The translations under genes were made by a program, and so were the position numbers. A stretch of DNA of 32,018 bases from NCBI GenBank assembly GCA_905197115.1, contig CAJJXN010000011.1:1-32018 (forward strand), read 5' to 3'. This DNA comes from an uncultured Bacillota bacterium. GTDB lineage: Bacteria; Bacillota_I; Bacilli_A; RFN20; CAG-631. A model generated the notes under the pieces. That model saw only the letters and a program-made list of their open reading frames with translations. It searched no databases and had not been told where the DNA came from. Positions 7,497 to 16,202 of the stretch are shown piece by piece (positions within the stretch are counted from its first letter, which is position 1; each line of letters begins with the position of its first letter).

Positions 7497-9197
7497 TTAA
7501 GCAAAAACGTTATAAACACCTTTGCCATAATAATCGTCTAAATTATCTTGCAATAAATCGTAAGCAGTTTGGATATTAGAATTTGCATCTTTCGTCCAGT
7601 CACTTAAGAAACGTTTTGTATTGTCAACCCAAGTAATGGCACTTATCGTTCCATTCGTTGTAAAACGATTATTCCACTTTTCTAAAATGTCTTCTGTTCC
7701 ACCTTGTTCTAAAGGAACGGAACGAGGAATCGTATTATAAGCATAAGCGTTATATTTTTCTTCTGTGAAGATACGTAAAACTTCTTTAAAACCTTCTTGA
7801 TCTGCAAAGGCAGAAACTAAACTCAAGTATTCATTTAATTGGACTTGGTAGTCATTTAATTCATTATCAGGATCCAAGAAAGTTTCTTCATCATAACTTT
7901 GAGTTTTATTTTCGTTATAAGGATAAGTGATATCTTTACGAATGACAGGTAAAGATTCAAAGTTTCCAGAAACTAATTCCCCTTGATACATAAAAGGAGT
8001 ATGGGCAATACTTTTAATTGAACGTGTATCAGCAGCCATAAATAAAGCAAACGCAGCAGCAGCTTCTTCGGCATCTTTTAATTTTTGTGTACATTTCATA
8101 TCAAGTGGACATTGATTACCTACGGTTAATCCTTCTGCGATAACACCAATTCTAAAGTCTGAATCTTCATTTAATTTTGGGAAAGGCATAAAGTCAAATT
8201 TTCCTTCTTTATTTCCTTTTTTAATTAATTGAGAATATAAAACAGCACAATAAGAACGGGACATTTCCATTGTATAAAGTTCATCATCAATGAAGTTTGT
8301 ATTATAACTCCAAGGTTTGATTTGATCAAATGGTTGTTTAATACTTTTTGATTGGTAATCCCAAACAGAAGCAGAAGCAATTTCATATTCTTTTTGTAAA
8401 ATATGTTCAATTTCTAATGTATCTAAATTTACATTTTTGTTAGAAAGAAGAGTTTTATCAACGGTATCAGAGATAATATTAATTAAATCAGAAGATAAAA
8501 CGCCAGTTCCACCAATATGAGTTTGAACATTATGAACAGTTTTTAACATATCTGTCATTTCATCAAGTGTCCATTTATCTAAAAGATTTTCAGCAGGATC
8601 ATATAAATAATTTGTTTCTAAAATACCTTTATTTACAAATATGCCAGTTGGATAAACATAAAATGGCACTGCAGCTACGAAATCACCAAAAGTAAAATAT
8701 TCCCATACTGATGGATCAATAGCATCATATAATTTTAAATATTTATATTTTTGCAAGTCGGCTGAATATCCTCTACCTAATCCTTCTTGAACTGTATAAG
8801 GTAAGTGCATAATATGTGGGAATTGACCATTATGTGATTCTTGATAAGAAATTAGACGATCAGTATAATTGTCAATACTATCATAAATTAAGTTTACTTT
8901 AATGTTTGGATAAAGTTTTTTAAATTCTTTAGCAACAGCGTGATATTTTTGTAAATTTCCATCTGTTAATTCTTCAGTAGTAATTTTGTCATTTCCGATA
9001 TCTCTTGTTTCTCCATCCATACCTTGAATATAAACAAGAATATCTAAATTTCCACTATAAGCTAGTTGTGGCATGATACCATATGGATCTTTTACTGTTT
9101 TAGTATTATCTGTACCACCTTTTTTACATCCTGACATAGAAAGGACAAGTAGTGTTCCAAGTAGAAAAGCTCCAATATTTTTACGCTTCCAAGACAT
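7497..9197 (-). CDS. Extracellular solute-binding-protein-like lipoprotein, second of a tandem pair
   Basis: This 566-residue protein has a lipoprotein signal ending in LSMSGC (Cys24), so it should be anchored outside the membrane. The body resembles sugar-type ABC solute-binding proteins (family 1): an early DILVYIQGMDG strand, FKKLYPNIKVNLIYDS and PTGIFVNKGIL. It is longer than the usual 400-450 residues. The start is the ATG at 9197 with AAAGGGG just upstream; an upstream start at 9224 would bury the signal peptide. The gene overlaps the end of its neighbour by 17 bases. The two share blocks such as IAEGLT-GNQCP, AD-RSI and DDYYGKG-YNV, so they are tandem duplicates. No permease or ATPase gene is adjacent, so the ligand and transporter are unknown. 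Confidence 0.8.
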   Translation of the reverse strand: MSWKRKNIGAFLLGTLLVLSMSGCKKGGTDNTKTVKDPYGIMPQLAYSGNLDILVYIQGMDGETRDIGNDKITTEELTDGNLQKYHAVAKEFKKLYPNIKVNLIYDSIDNYTDRLISYQESHNGQFPHIMHLPYTVQEGLGRGYSADLQKYKYLKLYDAIDPSVWEYFTFGDFVAAVPFYVYPTGIFVNKGILETNYLYDPAENLLDKWTLDEMTDMLKTVHNVQTHIGGTGVLSSDLINIISDTVDKTLLSNKNVNLDTLEIEHILQKEYEIASASVWDYQSKSIKQPFDQIKPWSYNTNFIDDELYTMEMSRSYCAVLYSQLIKKGNKEGKFDFMPFPKLNEDSDFRIGVIAEGLTVGNQCPLDMKCTQKLKDAEEAAAAFALFMAADTRSIKSIAHTPFMYQGELVSGNFESLPVIRKDITYPYNENKTQSYDEETFLDPDNELNDYQVQLNEYLSLVSAFADQEGFKEVLRIFTEEKYNAYAYNTIPRSVPLEQGGTEDILEKWNNRFTTNGTISAITWVDNTKRFLSDWTKDANSNIQTAYDLLQDNLDDYYGKGVYNVFA

Positions 9198-10911
9198 TGT
9201 ATTTCCCCTTTCCATAATAATCATCTAATTGAGATTGGAAATAAGCCCAAACGGCTTCTAAGTTTTGATTAACATCTGATTCGATTTCAGCTAGTTGTGA
9301 TTTTAATACAGACGCCCAGTTGCTATGCGTTACTTGAGTAGCACCTTTATTGATGCTATAGCGGCCTGTCCATCTACCCATAACATCTGTCGTTCCACCA
9401 ACTTCGTTAGGAATGTTGTCTGGAATTCCATAGAAATTAATACGGTTTGTTTCATCTTCTCCATAGAATAAATCGAGAACTTGTTTAAAGCCAGGTTTAA
9501 TATTTGTATATTCATCTACATCAGGTACTGGGTCAATTGAACGATCATACCAAGTAGAATAACATTCAAACCATTTTCTTAATTGAATTTTAAATTGATT
9601 TTCTTCACTTTCTTCTTGGAATGAGAATTTGAAATCTTTATCAACCATTGGTAAATCTAAAATTCCTGTAGTTGGTTCCGTAATATTTGTCCATTCAATT
9701 TTGCTTCTTGCATCAATTGAACGAGGGTCAGCAGTCATAAACATTGTAAAATAAGCGGCAGCATCAGTAGCGGCTTGACCACCTTTAACACATTTTGGAT
9801 TTCCATTGTCATCAATTGGGCATTGATTACCAATTGTTAAACCTTCAGCAATCATACCAACGTGATTTTCTGTATCTTCATTAGCACTTGGGAAAGGTAA
9901 GTAATCAAAATCTGCTTCACGATTAACTTTTGTAGCCATTAAAGATAAAACACCTAAGTTCCAAGGCATTTCAGCATTGAAAACAAATTTATCATTTTCA
10001 ATAAAATCTTTATTTCCATTCCAACTTTGAATTTCAGTCATACCAGCTTGAGGTTGGTTAGAGTTAGAAGGATTGTATTTATAACCACAAACATTAGGGA
10101 ATTGAGCCTCAATATCAATTAAGTCTTCAATTTCTCTTGTGTTAAGTTCTACACGACGATTCCATTTATAAGCTTTATTAATAGAAGTTGCCGCATAACT
10201 TACTAAGTTTTCTTGAATATGTGGCATGGCTGCAATACTTTGAGAAAAGTTTGTTACTCTTTTACAAATGTCTAAGAAATTTTTTAAAGTATAATTTTCT
10301 AATAGTTCATCATAATCAACATATTGCTTTGATAATAAAGCTTTATTTACAAATACACCCATTGGATACACCATGTAAGGGAAAGCACCTTGGAAGTTTC
10401 CGAATTTAAATTCTCCTAAGATACTTTCATCATATGATTTGTAAAGTTCTGAATCAGAATATACACTCAAATCCGTAGCATAGCCCATTTGCATTACTTC
10501 ATTCACGTGTTCAACGTGATGCATAATATGAGGCACGTGACCATGATTATCGTAGTACTTAATAACTTCATCGTTATAAATACCAATAGAAGTGTATTGC
10601 ACATTTATTTTTAATCCTGGAGCAATCTTTTTAAATTCTCTTGCAGCTGCTGCAAAACGTGCTAAGTAAGCGTCAAATAATTCATCAGGAGTTCTTTTTG
10701 GATTACCAATATCTGTAATCGTTCCATCTTGACCTTCTACATAAATTAAAGCATCGATAGATCCTTGATAATTTCGTACAGATTCAGGTATAAAATTATA
10801 TTCATCTACTCCCTTTTTCGTTTCTCCGCCTTTTTTTCCACCACAGCCGGTCAATGCTGTAACCGCTATCATTGCCGGCAGAATGAAAAATTTTAATGAA
10901 TTGTTTTTCAT
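9181..10911 (-). CDS. Extracellular solute-binding-protein-like lipoprotein, first of a tandem pair
   Basis: This 576-residue protein has a signal peptide ending in TALTGC (Cys23), so it is a predicted surface lipoprotein. It resembles family 1 ABC solute-binding proteins, with DALIYVEGQDGT near the N-terminus, YPMGVFVNKALL in the middle and the C-terminal DDYYGKGKYNV also found in its paralogue. The start is placed at ATG 10911: AGAGGA directly abuts the alternative ATG at 10917, leaving no spacing, but is six bases from 10911. Both paralogues keep two cysteines in a GNQCP-[LI]-D...KC block, six residues apart in the other protein and nine here, suggesting a disulphide-closed loop. It is first in a two-gene operon without transporter subunits. 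Binding a large or unusual glycan is possible but unproven. Confidence 0.8.
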   Translation of the reverse strand: MKNNSLKFFILPAMIAVTALTGCGGKKGGETKKGVDEYNFIPESVRNYQGSIDALIYVEGQDGTITDIGNPKRTPDELFDAYLARFAAAAREFKKIAPGLKINVQYTSIGIYNDEVIKYYDNHGHVPHIMHHVEHVNEVMQMGYATDLSVYSDSELYKSYDESILGEFKFGNFQGAFPYMVYPMGVFVNKALLSKQYVDYDELLENYTLKNFLDICKRVTNFSQSIAAMPHIQENLVSYAATSINKAYKWNRRVELNTREIEDLIDIEAQFPNVCGYKYNPSNSNQPQAGMTEIQSWNGNKDFIENDKFVFNAEMPWNLGVLSLMATKVNREADFDYLPFPSANEDTENHVGMIAEGLTIGNQCPIDDNGNPKCVKGGQAATDAAAYFTMFMTADPRSIDARSKIEWTNITEPTTGILDLPMVDKDFKFSFQEESEENQFKIQLRKWFECYSTWYDRSIDPVPDVDEYTNIKPGFKQVLDLFYGEDETNRINFYGIPDNIPNEVGGTTDVMGRWTGRYSINKGATQVTHSNWASVLKSQLAEIESDVNQNLEAVWAYFQSQLDDYYGKGKYNVLEA

Positions 10912-10952
10912 AATCATTCCTCTTTTCTAAATTAATTTTATATTCATTCTAT

Positions 10953-10981
10953 ATTATAATCATAAAACGAAATAAATACAA
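10953..10981 (-). promoter_or_regulatory. Promoter of the lipoprotein operon
   Basis: On the minus strand TTGTAT (10976-10981) is separated by 17 bases from TATAAT (10953-10958). The -35 match is partial. The predicted leader is about 35 nt. Confidence 0.5.
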
Positions 10982-11040
10982 TTAAATATTTTTAAAACAC
11001 ATATAAATATGTGTTAAGGGAAAGTTAAAAGTAAATTAAA

Positions 11041-11069
11041 TTGCAAAAAAATAAAATAAAAAGTATAAT
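11041..11069 (+). promoter_or_regulatory. Promoter of the tRNA-modification operon
   Basis: TTGCAA (11041-11046), a 17-base spacer and TATAAT (11064-11069) form a near-consensus promoter. The start site near 11076 lies downstream of the in-frame ATG at 11073, which therefore cannot be the start codon. Confidence 0.75.
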
Positions 11070-11093
11070 AAAATGACGAAAGAAGACGATATA

Positions 11094-11939
11094 ATGGAAT
11101 ATATAGTAACCATTCATTCAATAAAAGAAATCTCCATTTTAAAAAATGCGGATTCATTTTTAATTGGAAATCAAAAATTTGCTGTAAGATTAAATACTTC
11201 TTTCAATAAAATGCAAATCAAATTAGCTAAAGATTGTTGCGTAAAGTTAAATAAAAAACTTTATGTGTTAGTAAATAAAATTATGATGGATCAAGATTTA
11301 GAAAGTCTAGAAAAATATTTATTGTTTTTAAAAGAAATAGAAATTGATGGCATTTTTTTTAGTGATTTTGCTGTATTTATGTTGGCTAAAAAATATCATT
11401 TTGATAATAAATTGATTTTTTATCACGATACCATATTAAGAAGTGCACAAGATGTCATATCTTATCATTATATTGGTATTCCTCGTTTGGTTTTTTCAAA
11501 AGATGCTCATTTAGAAGATATTCTTGCTTTAAATGAAAAAGATAAAAATATGGCTGGTCTTTTTGTGCAAGGATATTTTCCAATTTATTATTCAAAAAGA
11601 AGAGTCATTAAGCATCACTTAAAGAGATATCATTTATCATTAAATAATAAAAATATGTTTTTAAAAGAAAAAACAAGAAGCGAATTCTATCCTATTTTAG
11701 AAAATCAAAATGGAGCAATCATTTTTAATTCATTGCCTTTAAGTTATATTCAAGAAATAAATCAATTAAAAAATCATATATCTTTTATTATAATTGATAG
11801 TATTTTTGAAAATGTTCATTATACTGAAAAATGGTTAAATTTATACCAACAAGTAATTGAAAATAATCAAAATGTAATGGTAGAAGATATGTCTTTGTTT
11901 ACGACAGGATTTTTAACGAAAAAAGTGGGGTTAGAGTAA
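11094..11939 (+). CDS. U32 family protein, YrrN/TrhP1-like
   Basis: This 281-residue protein precedes a full U32 protein, just as yrrN precedes yrrO in Bacillus. Its VLVNKIMMDQDLESLEKYLLFL and IDGIFFSDFAVFMLAKKYH segments follow the (beta-alpha) pattern of U32 proteins (tools for a TIM-like barrel), but the cysteine-rich FeS-type motif is absent. In B. subtilis the two U32 proteins together support prephenate-dependent hydroxylation of uridine 34 in tRNA. The start was chosen at 11094 because the promoter places the transcript start after the ATG at 11073; the ribosome binding site is weak (AAGAAG). The stop is one base from the next gene. Function rests on synteny more than on sequence. Confidence 0.68.
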   Translation: MEYIVTIHSIKEISILKNADSFLIGNQKFAVRLNTSFNKMQIKLAKDCCVKLNKKLYVLVNKIMMDQDLESLEKYLLFLKEIEIDGIFFSDFAVFMLAKKYHFDNKLIFYHDTILRSAQDVISYHYIGIPRLVFSKDAHLEDILALNEKDKNMAGLFVQGYFPIYYSKRRVIKHHLKRYHLSLNNKNMFLKEKTRSEFYPILENQNGAIIFNSLPLSYIQEINQLKNHISFIIIDSIFENVHYTEKWLNLYQQVIENNQNVMVEDMSLFTTGFLTKKVGLE

Positions 11940-11940
11940 G

Positions 11941-13134
11941 ATGTATAAGCCAGAATTACTAGCTCCTGCCGGAGATTTATTACGATTAAAGATAGCGATA
12001 TTATATGGCGCAGATGCTGTTTTTATTGGAGGTAAAATTTTTTCATTGCGAGCAAAAGCGAATAATTTTACAATAAAAGATATTCAAGAAGGTGTGGAGT
12101 TTGCACATCTTCATCATGCAAAAGTATATGTAACTGTAAATATTGTTCCAACTCAACAAGATTTTAAGGAATTAAAGCAATATTTAATGGATTTAGATGC
12201 AATTCATGTAGATGCGATTATTATTTCTTCTATTCGTGTTTTATTATTGGCAAAAGAATTAAAATGTCAATTTGAAGTTCATATGAGTACGCAATTATCT
12301 ATAACAAATACACAATCAGTGGAATTTTTTAAACAATTAGGAGCAAAAAGAGTCGTTTTAGCAAGAGAATTAAGCGCTCAACAAATTGGTATTATTAAAA
12401 AGCAAACGAATTTTCCTTTAGAAGTATTTATTCATGGAGGAATGTGTTCTTCTTTTTCAGGAAGATGTACTTTAAGTAATGTAATGGTAAATCGAGATGC
12501 GAATAAAGGTGGCTGTGCACATAGTTGTAGATGGATTTATGAATTATATCAAAATAATCAATTAGTCGATAATTTTGACTTTACATTAGCCTCTTCAGAT
12601 TTAATGGCAATTGATTATATTCCTAAATTAATCGATATGAAAATAGATAGTTTTAAAATCGAAGGCAGAATGAAATCAGCGTATTATATTGCAAATGTTG
12701 TGAAAATATATCGACAATTAATTGATGAATATATCGACAAAAAAGAGATAAAGAAAATCAATTTGAAACATTACAAAGAAGAAATAAAAAAAATTGAGAG
12801 TCGCAATCTAACTTCTGTATTTTTAAATAAAAATTATAAAAATGAAGGATTATTATTAGATAATGGCAATGACAATCCAAGTCAATCTTTTTTAGCCTAC
12901 GTTTTGACAGATAGTGATGAAAAAAACATATGCGTGATTGAGCAAAGAAATTATTTCACCATAGATACGATTTTAGAAATGATATCACCTAAGGAAAAAA
13001 ACAAAACAATTAAAATTTTAAATATGATGGATTTAGATGGTAATAAAGTTGAAATTGCGAATCATGCAAAACAAATTTTAAAAGTTCAATTTTCAAAACC
13101 TGTTAAAAAAGATTCATTTATTAGAAGGAAGTGA
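11941..13134 (+). CDS. trhP: U32 family protein, prephenate-dependent tRNA uridine(34) hydroxylase type
   Basis: This 397-residue U32 protein opens with PELLAPAGD and GADAVFIGG and carries the family signature EVFIHGGMCSSFSGRCTLS (161-179). The cysteines C169, C176, C192 and C196 match those thought to bind an iron-sulphur cluster. Proteins of this group (YrrO, YegQ/TrhP) hydroxylate U34 of tRNA using prephenate as an essential factor; older annotations say collagenase or protease. It starts one base after the YrrN-like gene and is followed four bases later by tcdA, so the operon appears devoted to tRNA anticodon-loop modification. RlhA-type 23S rRNA hydroxylation is the main alternative, but the shorter form and partner gene favour TrhP. 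Confidence 0.85.
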   Translation: MYKPELLAPAGDLLRLKIAILYGADAVFIGGKIFSLRAKANNFTIKDIQEGVEFAHLHHAKVYVTVNIVPTQQDFKELKQYLMDLDAIHVDAIIISSIRVLLLAKELKCQFEVHMSTQLSITNTQSVEFFKQLGAKRVVLARELSAQQIGIIKKQTNFPLEVFIHGGMCSSFSGRCTLSNVMVNRDANKGGCAHSCRWIYELYQNNQLVDNFDFTLASSDLMAIDYIPKLIDMKIDSFKIEGRMKSAYYIANVVKIYRQLIDEYIDKKEIKKINLKHYKEEIKKIESRNLTSVFLNKNYKNEGLLLDNGNDNPSQSFLAYVLTDSDEKNICVIEQRNYFTIDTILEMISPKEKNKTIKILNMMDLDGNKVEIANHAKQILKVQFSKPVKKDSFIRRK

Positions 13135-13138
13135 AAAA

Positions 13139-13834
13139 ATGCAAGAAGCCTTTGAACGCAGTCAATTACTAATCGATGTAAATAAATTAAAAACGAAAAC
13201 GGTTGCTATTTTTGGTTTAGGTGGAGTAGGGGGATATGTAGTAGAAGGATTAGTTCGAAGTGGAGTTTCTTCCTTTCTTTTAATTGATTTTGATACGATT
13301 AGTTTAACCAATTTAAATCGTCAAATATTAGCAACACATTCAACGATTCATAAAAAAAAGGTTGAAGTTCAAAAGAATCGAATTTTAGATATTCAACCTG
13401 CTGCTAAAGTTATAACGTATGATTTAAAGGTTGATAAAACAACGATTAATCAAATTGACTTTCAAAATGTCGACTTTATTGTTGATGCAATTGATATGGT
13501 TACTTCTAAAATTTTACTGATAGAAACTGCAAAAAATAACAATATTCCGATAATTTCATGTATGGGAACGGGAAATAAATTAAACCCTTTTTTATTTGAA
13601 ATATGTGATATTTCTAAAACTTCAATTTGTCCATTAGCTAGAGTAATGCGTTATGAATTAAAAAAAAGAAATATTAAAAATGTGCCTGTTTTATATTCGA
13701 AAGAAGAAAATGTAACAAAAGATATTATAACGAATGAAGAAGAAAAAAGACATATTCCAGGAAGTGTAAGCTTTGTACCATCGGTGGCTGGTTTGCTTCT
13801 ATCTTCTTATGTAATTAAAGAATTATTGAAATAA
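13139..13834 (+). CDS. tcdA: tRNA threonylcarbamoyladenosine dehydratase (ThiF/MoeB family)
   Basis: This 231-residue E1-like enzyme has the nucleotide-binding GLGGVGG (26-32), ID-FD (D50, D52) and NLNRQ (58-62) motifs of the ThiF/MoeB fold. The downstream GTGNKLNPF and SICPLARVMRYELKKR block is specific for TcdA (CsdL) rather than ThiF or MoeB. TcdA uses ATP to cyclise t6A37 to the hydantoin form ct6A in ANN-decoding tRNAs. It is shorter than the E. coli protein (about 268), as is usual in Firmicutes. It is the third gene of the U32 operon, four bases after the previous stop, with GAAGG upstream. Confidence 0.9.
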   Translation: MQEAFERSQLLIDVNKLKTKTVAIFGLGGVGGYVVEGLVRSGVSSFLLIDFDTISLTNLNRQILATHSTIHKKKVEVQKNRILDIQPAAKVITYDLKVDKTTINQIDFQNVDFIVDAIDMVTSKILLIETAKNNNIPIISCMGTGNKLNPFLFEICDISKTSICPLARVMRYELKKRNIKNVPVLYSKEENVTKDIITNEEEKRHIPGSVSFVPSVAGLLLSSYVIKELLK

Positions 13835-13874
13835 TTCTTTTTTTATGCAATGCCTTTTTTTATCTTCCTTTTTT

Positions 13875-13883
13875 TGCTATAAT
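13875..13883 (+). promoter_or_regulatory. Extended -10 promoter of the cmk-der operon
   Basis: TGCTATAAT lies about 18 bases before the GTG start at 13902, in the short gap after tcdA. The upstream T-rich stretch gives no clear -35. The predicted leader is about 12 nt. Confidence 0.55.
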
Positions 13884-13901
13884 ACTAAGGGCGGTGATAA
13901 T

Positions 13902-14171
13902 GTGGAAACGCGCATGGAACGAAATAAAGAATTACATAAAAAAGTAAATGAAATGAATAAGCAATATGATCTTTATTTACAAAATCCGGATCATATAAAA
14001 AATAAAACAAATCTTTATTCGGTAGATCCTGCTTTTTTTTCGACATCATCAATTGAAAAGACGTCTGAAAATCATCCTAAAAAAGAAAAGAAAAAAATGA
14101 TTGTGTGGGGGAGTTTAATAGCGCTCGGAGTCATTGTTTTAATTTTAATAATTTGTTTAATAATGAAGTAA
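13902..14171 (+). CDS. Small C-terminally anchored membrane protein, function unknown
   Basis: This 89-residue protein is not recognised. Residues 1-65 are hydrophilic, with a charged helix-forming N-terminus and a lysine cluster just before a single hydrophobic helix (66-88) that ends the protein, so most of it should face the cytosol. The start is set at GTG 13902, behind GGGCGGTGA; an open frame reaches back to 13845 but begins upstream of the promoter -10 box. ATG 13914 is a possible alternative start. The gene is first in an operon with cmk and der, whose AGGTGA site begins just after its stop. Position beside housekeeping genes suggests regular expression, but no role can be assigned. 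Confidence 0.6.
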   Translation: METRMERNKELHKKVNEMNKQYDLYLQNPDHIKNKTNLYSVDPAFFSTSSIEKTSENHPKKEKKKMIVWGSLIALGVIVLILIICLIMK

Positions 14172-14184
14172 TGAGGTGAACAAT

Positions 14185-14847
14185 ATGAAGTATTTAACAA
14201 TTGCGATTGATGGTCCAGGAGCAGCTGGAAAAAGTACAGTGGCGAAGGAAGTTGCAAAAAGATTGAACTATACTTATATTGACACGGGTGCCATGTATCG
14301 TTGCTTAGCTTATTATGCTTTGCAAAATCAGCTACCAATCTCGGATGAAAAAAAATTATGCGATGCTATAGATGATTTAGATATTCAACTTTCAAACACG
14401 GGAAAAGTGGTTTTAAATCAAGAAGATGTAACGAATAAAATTCGTAGTAGTGAAGTGACCAATATTGTGTCTTTCGTTTCTTCTCCTCGATGTGTAAGAG
14501 AAAAGTTTGTACAATTACAACAAAAATTAGCTAGCAAACAGCAAGGAGTAGTGATGGACGGAAGAGACATTGGAACTGTTGTTCTTCCACAAGCAGATTT
14601 AAAAATTTTTCAAATTGCTTCGCCTTCTGTAAGAGCAAAAAGAAGATTTGAAGAAAATCAATTAAAAGGAATTTTTACTCCTTTAGAGATATTAGAAGAA
14701 GAAATAAAACAACGCGATTACTTGGATGAAAATAAGCCTTTTGGAGCATTAAAAAAAGCAAATGATGCTTATGAACTTGATACTTCAAATATGACTTTAG
14801 AAGAAGTTATTCAAAAAGTAATCGATTTAGCAAAGGAATTGATATAA
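14185..14847 (+). CDS. cmk: Cytidylate kinase
   Basis: This 220-residue kinase phosphorylates CMP and dCMP with ATP. The P-loop IDGPGAAGKSTVAKE, the IDTGAMYR nucleotide-binding motif, MDGRDIGTVVLP and the lid segment ASPSVRAKRRFEE are all typical of bacterial Cmk. The start is ATG 14185; the in-frame GTG at 14176 lies inside the GAGGTGA ribosome binding site and is rejected. The stop is directly followed by the der start codon with no gap. The cmk-der pairing is known in several Firmicutes. Confidence 0.95.
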   Translation: MKYLTIAIDGPGAAGKSTVAKEVAKRLNYTYIDTGAMYRCLAYYALQNQLPISDEKKLCDAIDDLDIQLSNTGKVVLNQEDVTNKIRSSEVTNIVSFVSSPRCVREKFVQLQQKLASKQQGVVMDGRDIGTVVLPQADLKIFQIASPSVRAKRRFEENQLKGIFTPLEILEEEIKQRDYLDENKPFGALKKANDAYELDTSNMTLEEVIQKVIDLAKELI

Positions 14848-16158
14848 ATGAAAAAAGCAACAGTGGCGATAGTAGGTAAACCAAATGTTGGCAAATCCAG
14901 TTTATTTAATCGTATAGTTGGAGAAAGAAAATCCATAGTATATGATGAACCAGGCGTTACGCGAGATCGTATTTATGGAACAGCAACATGGCTTACGAGA
15001 AGTTTTAATGTCATTGATACAGGTGGAATTGAAATCGAAAATAAGCCTTTTCAAGAAAGCATTCGGGCACAAGCGGAAATCGCGATAGAAGAAGCAGATG
15101 TTATTATTTTCTTATGTGATGGAAGACAAGATGTGACAGATGATGATTATTTAATCGCTCGAATTTTAAAAAAATGTCAAAAGCCTATTATTTTAGCAGT
15201 TAATAAAATAGACGATATTACTTTATCAGCGAATGCGTATGATTTTTACCAATTAGGAATTGATAGTGATATTACGATTGTATCTTGCAATCATGGCATT
15301 GGCGTGGGAGATTTATTAGATCGGGTTATTCAAGTGTTACCCAAGATACAACAAGAGGAAGAAGACGATATTATTCGTTTTTGCATGATTGGACGGCCAA
15401 ATGTCGGTAAATCTTCTTTAGTGAATGCTTGTTTAAATCAAGAAAGAGTAATCGTTTCTAATATTGAAGGAACGACAAGAGATGCAATAGACACTCCATT
15501 TACAAGAGATGGTCAAAAGTTTATTGTAATTGATACTGCTGGGTTAAAGAAAAGTGGAAAAATATATGAAGCTGTCGATAAATATGCTGCGATAAGAGCA
15601 TTAAGTGCAATTGATCGTAGTAATGTTTGCTTATTAGTAATAGATGGTGAAGCAGGAATTCGCGAACAAGATAAAAATATTGTTGGTTATGCAGTGGATG
15701 AAGGAAAATCTATTATTATAGTCGTAAACAAATGGGATTTAGTAAACAAAGATGAAAAATCGATGCAAGAATTTAGTAAAAAAATTAGAGAAAACTTTAA
15801 GTTTTTATCATATTCTCCAATCGTTTTTGTAAGTGCTAAAACAAAACAAAGAGTCCATTTGTTATTTGATGAAATTAAAAGAGTATTTAACAATGCAAAT
15901 AAACATATTGCAACAAGTATTGTGAATGAAATTATTTTGGATGCTTTTGCTTATAACCCAACACCAGATTTTAATGGGGGAAGATTAAAAATCTTTTATG
16001 CAAATCAAGTTTCTACTTGTCCACCTTTATTTGTTTTGTTTGTAAACAATCCAGAATTTATGCATTTTAGTTATCGAAGATATTTAGAAAATCAATTAAG
16101 AGAAAGAATTGATTTTGAAGGAACTCCGATTAAAATCATTTGTCGCGCAAGAGAATAA
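14848..16158 (+). CDS. der: Ribosome-assembly GTPase Der (EngA)
   Basis: This 436-residue protein has the double GTPase layout unique to Der, which matures the 50S subunit. The first domain shows GKPNVGKSSLFNR, DTGGIE and NKID; the second shows GRPNVGKSSLVN, DTAGLKKSGK, NKWD and SAK; a KH-like C-terminal domain follows with FVNNPEFMHFSYRRYLEN. All G1-G5 elements are present in both halves, and the length is standard. It follows cmk without a gap, with AAGGAA upstream. Its terminator overlaps the translation start of the next gene. Confidence 0.97.
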   Translation: MKKATVAIVGKPNVGKSSLFNRIVGERKSIVYDEPGVTRDRIYGTATWLTRSFNVIDTGGIEIENKPFQESIRAQAEIAIEEADVIIFLCDGRQDVTDDDYLIARILKKCQKPIILAVNKIDDITLSANAYDFYQLGIDSDITIVSCNHGIGVGDLLDRVIQVLPKIQQEEEDDIIRFCMIGRPNVGKSSLVNACLNQERVIVSNIEGTTRDAIDTPFTRDGQKFIVIDTAGLKKSGKIYEAVDKYAAIRALSAIDRSNVCLLVIDGEAGIREQDKNIVGYAVDEGKSIIIVVNKWDLVNKDEKSMQEFSKKIRENFKFLSYSPIVFVSAKTKQRVHLLFDEIKRVFNNANKHIATSIVNEIILDAFAYNPTPDFNGGRLKIFYANQVSTCPPLFVLFVNNPEFMHFSYRRYLENQLRERIDFEGTPIKIICRARE

Positions 16159-16164
16159 TAAAGT

Positions 16165-16202
16165 AACCTTCTAAAACATATAGTGTGTTAGGAGGTTTTT
16201 TT
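16165..16202 (+). terminator. der operon terminator that contains the next gene's ribosome binding site
   Basis: Positions 16165-16178 pair with 16184-16197 (13 pairs including one G-U, one A-G mismatch, loop TATAG), followed by seven T (16196-16202). The 3' arm contains AGGAGG (16190-16195), and the T run ends exactly at the ATG of the SpoVIF-like gene. Confidence 0.82.

Noticed and set aside
10188..10409. A 73-codon plus-strand frame inside the first lipoprotein gene
   Set aside because: It is antisense to conserved binding-protein sequence and has no promoter or ribosome binding site.
11073..11093. Upstream in-frame ATG for the YrrN-like gene
   Set aside because: It lies only four bases after a near-consensus -10 box, before the expected transcript start; ATG 11094 is used instead.
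13845..13901. N-terminal extension of the small membrane protein
   Set aside because: The extension begins upstream of the extended -10 box, and GTG 13902 has a good ribosome binding site.
14072..14338. An 88-codon minus-strand frame across the 13902 gene and cmk
   Set aside because: It lies opposite the well-supported cmk P-loop region, with no start signal and no recognisable protein features.
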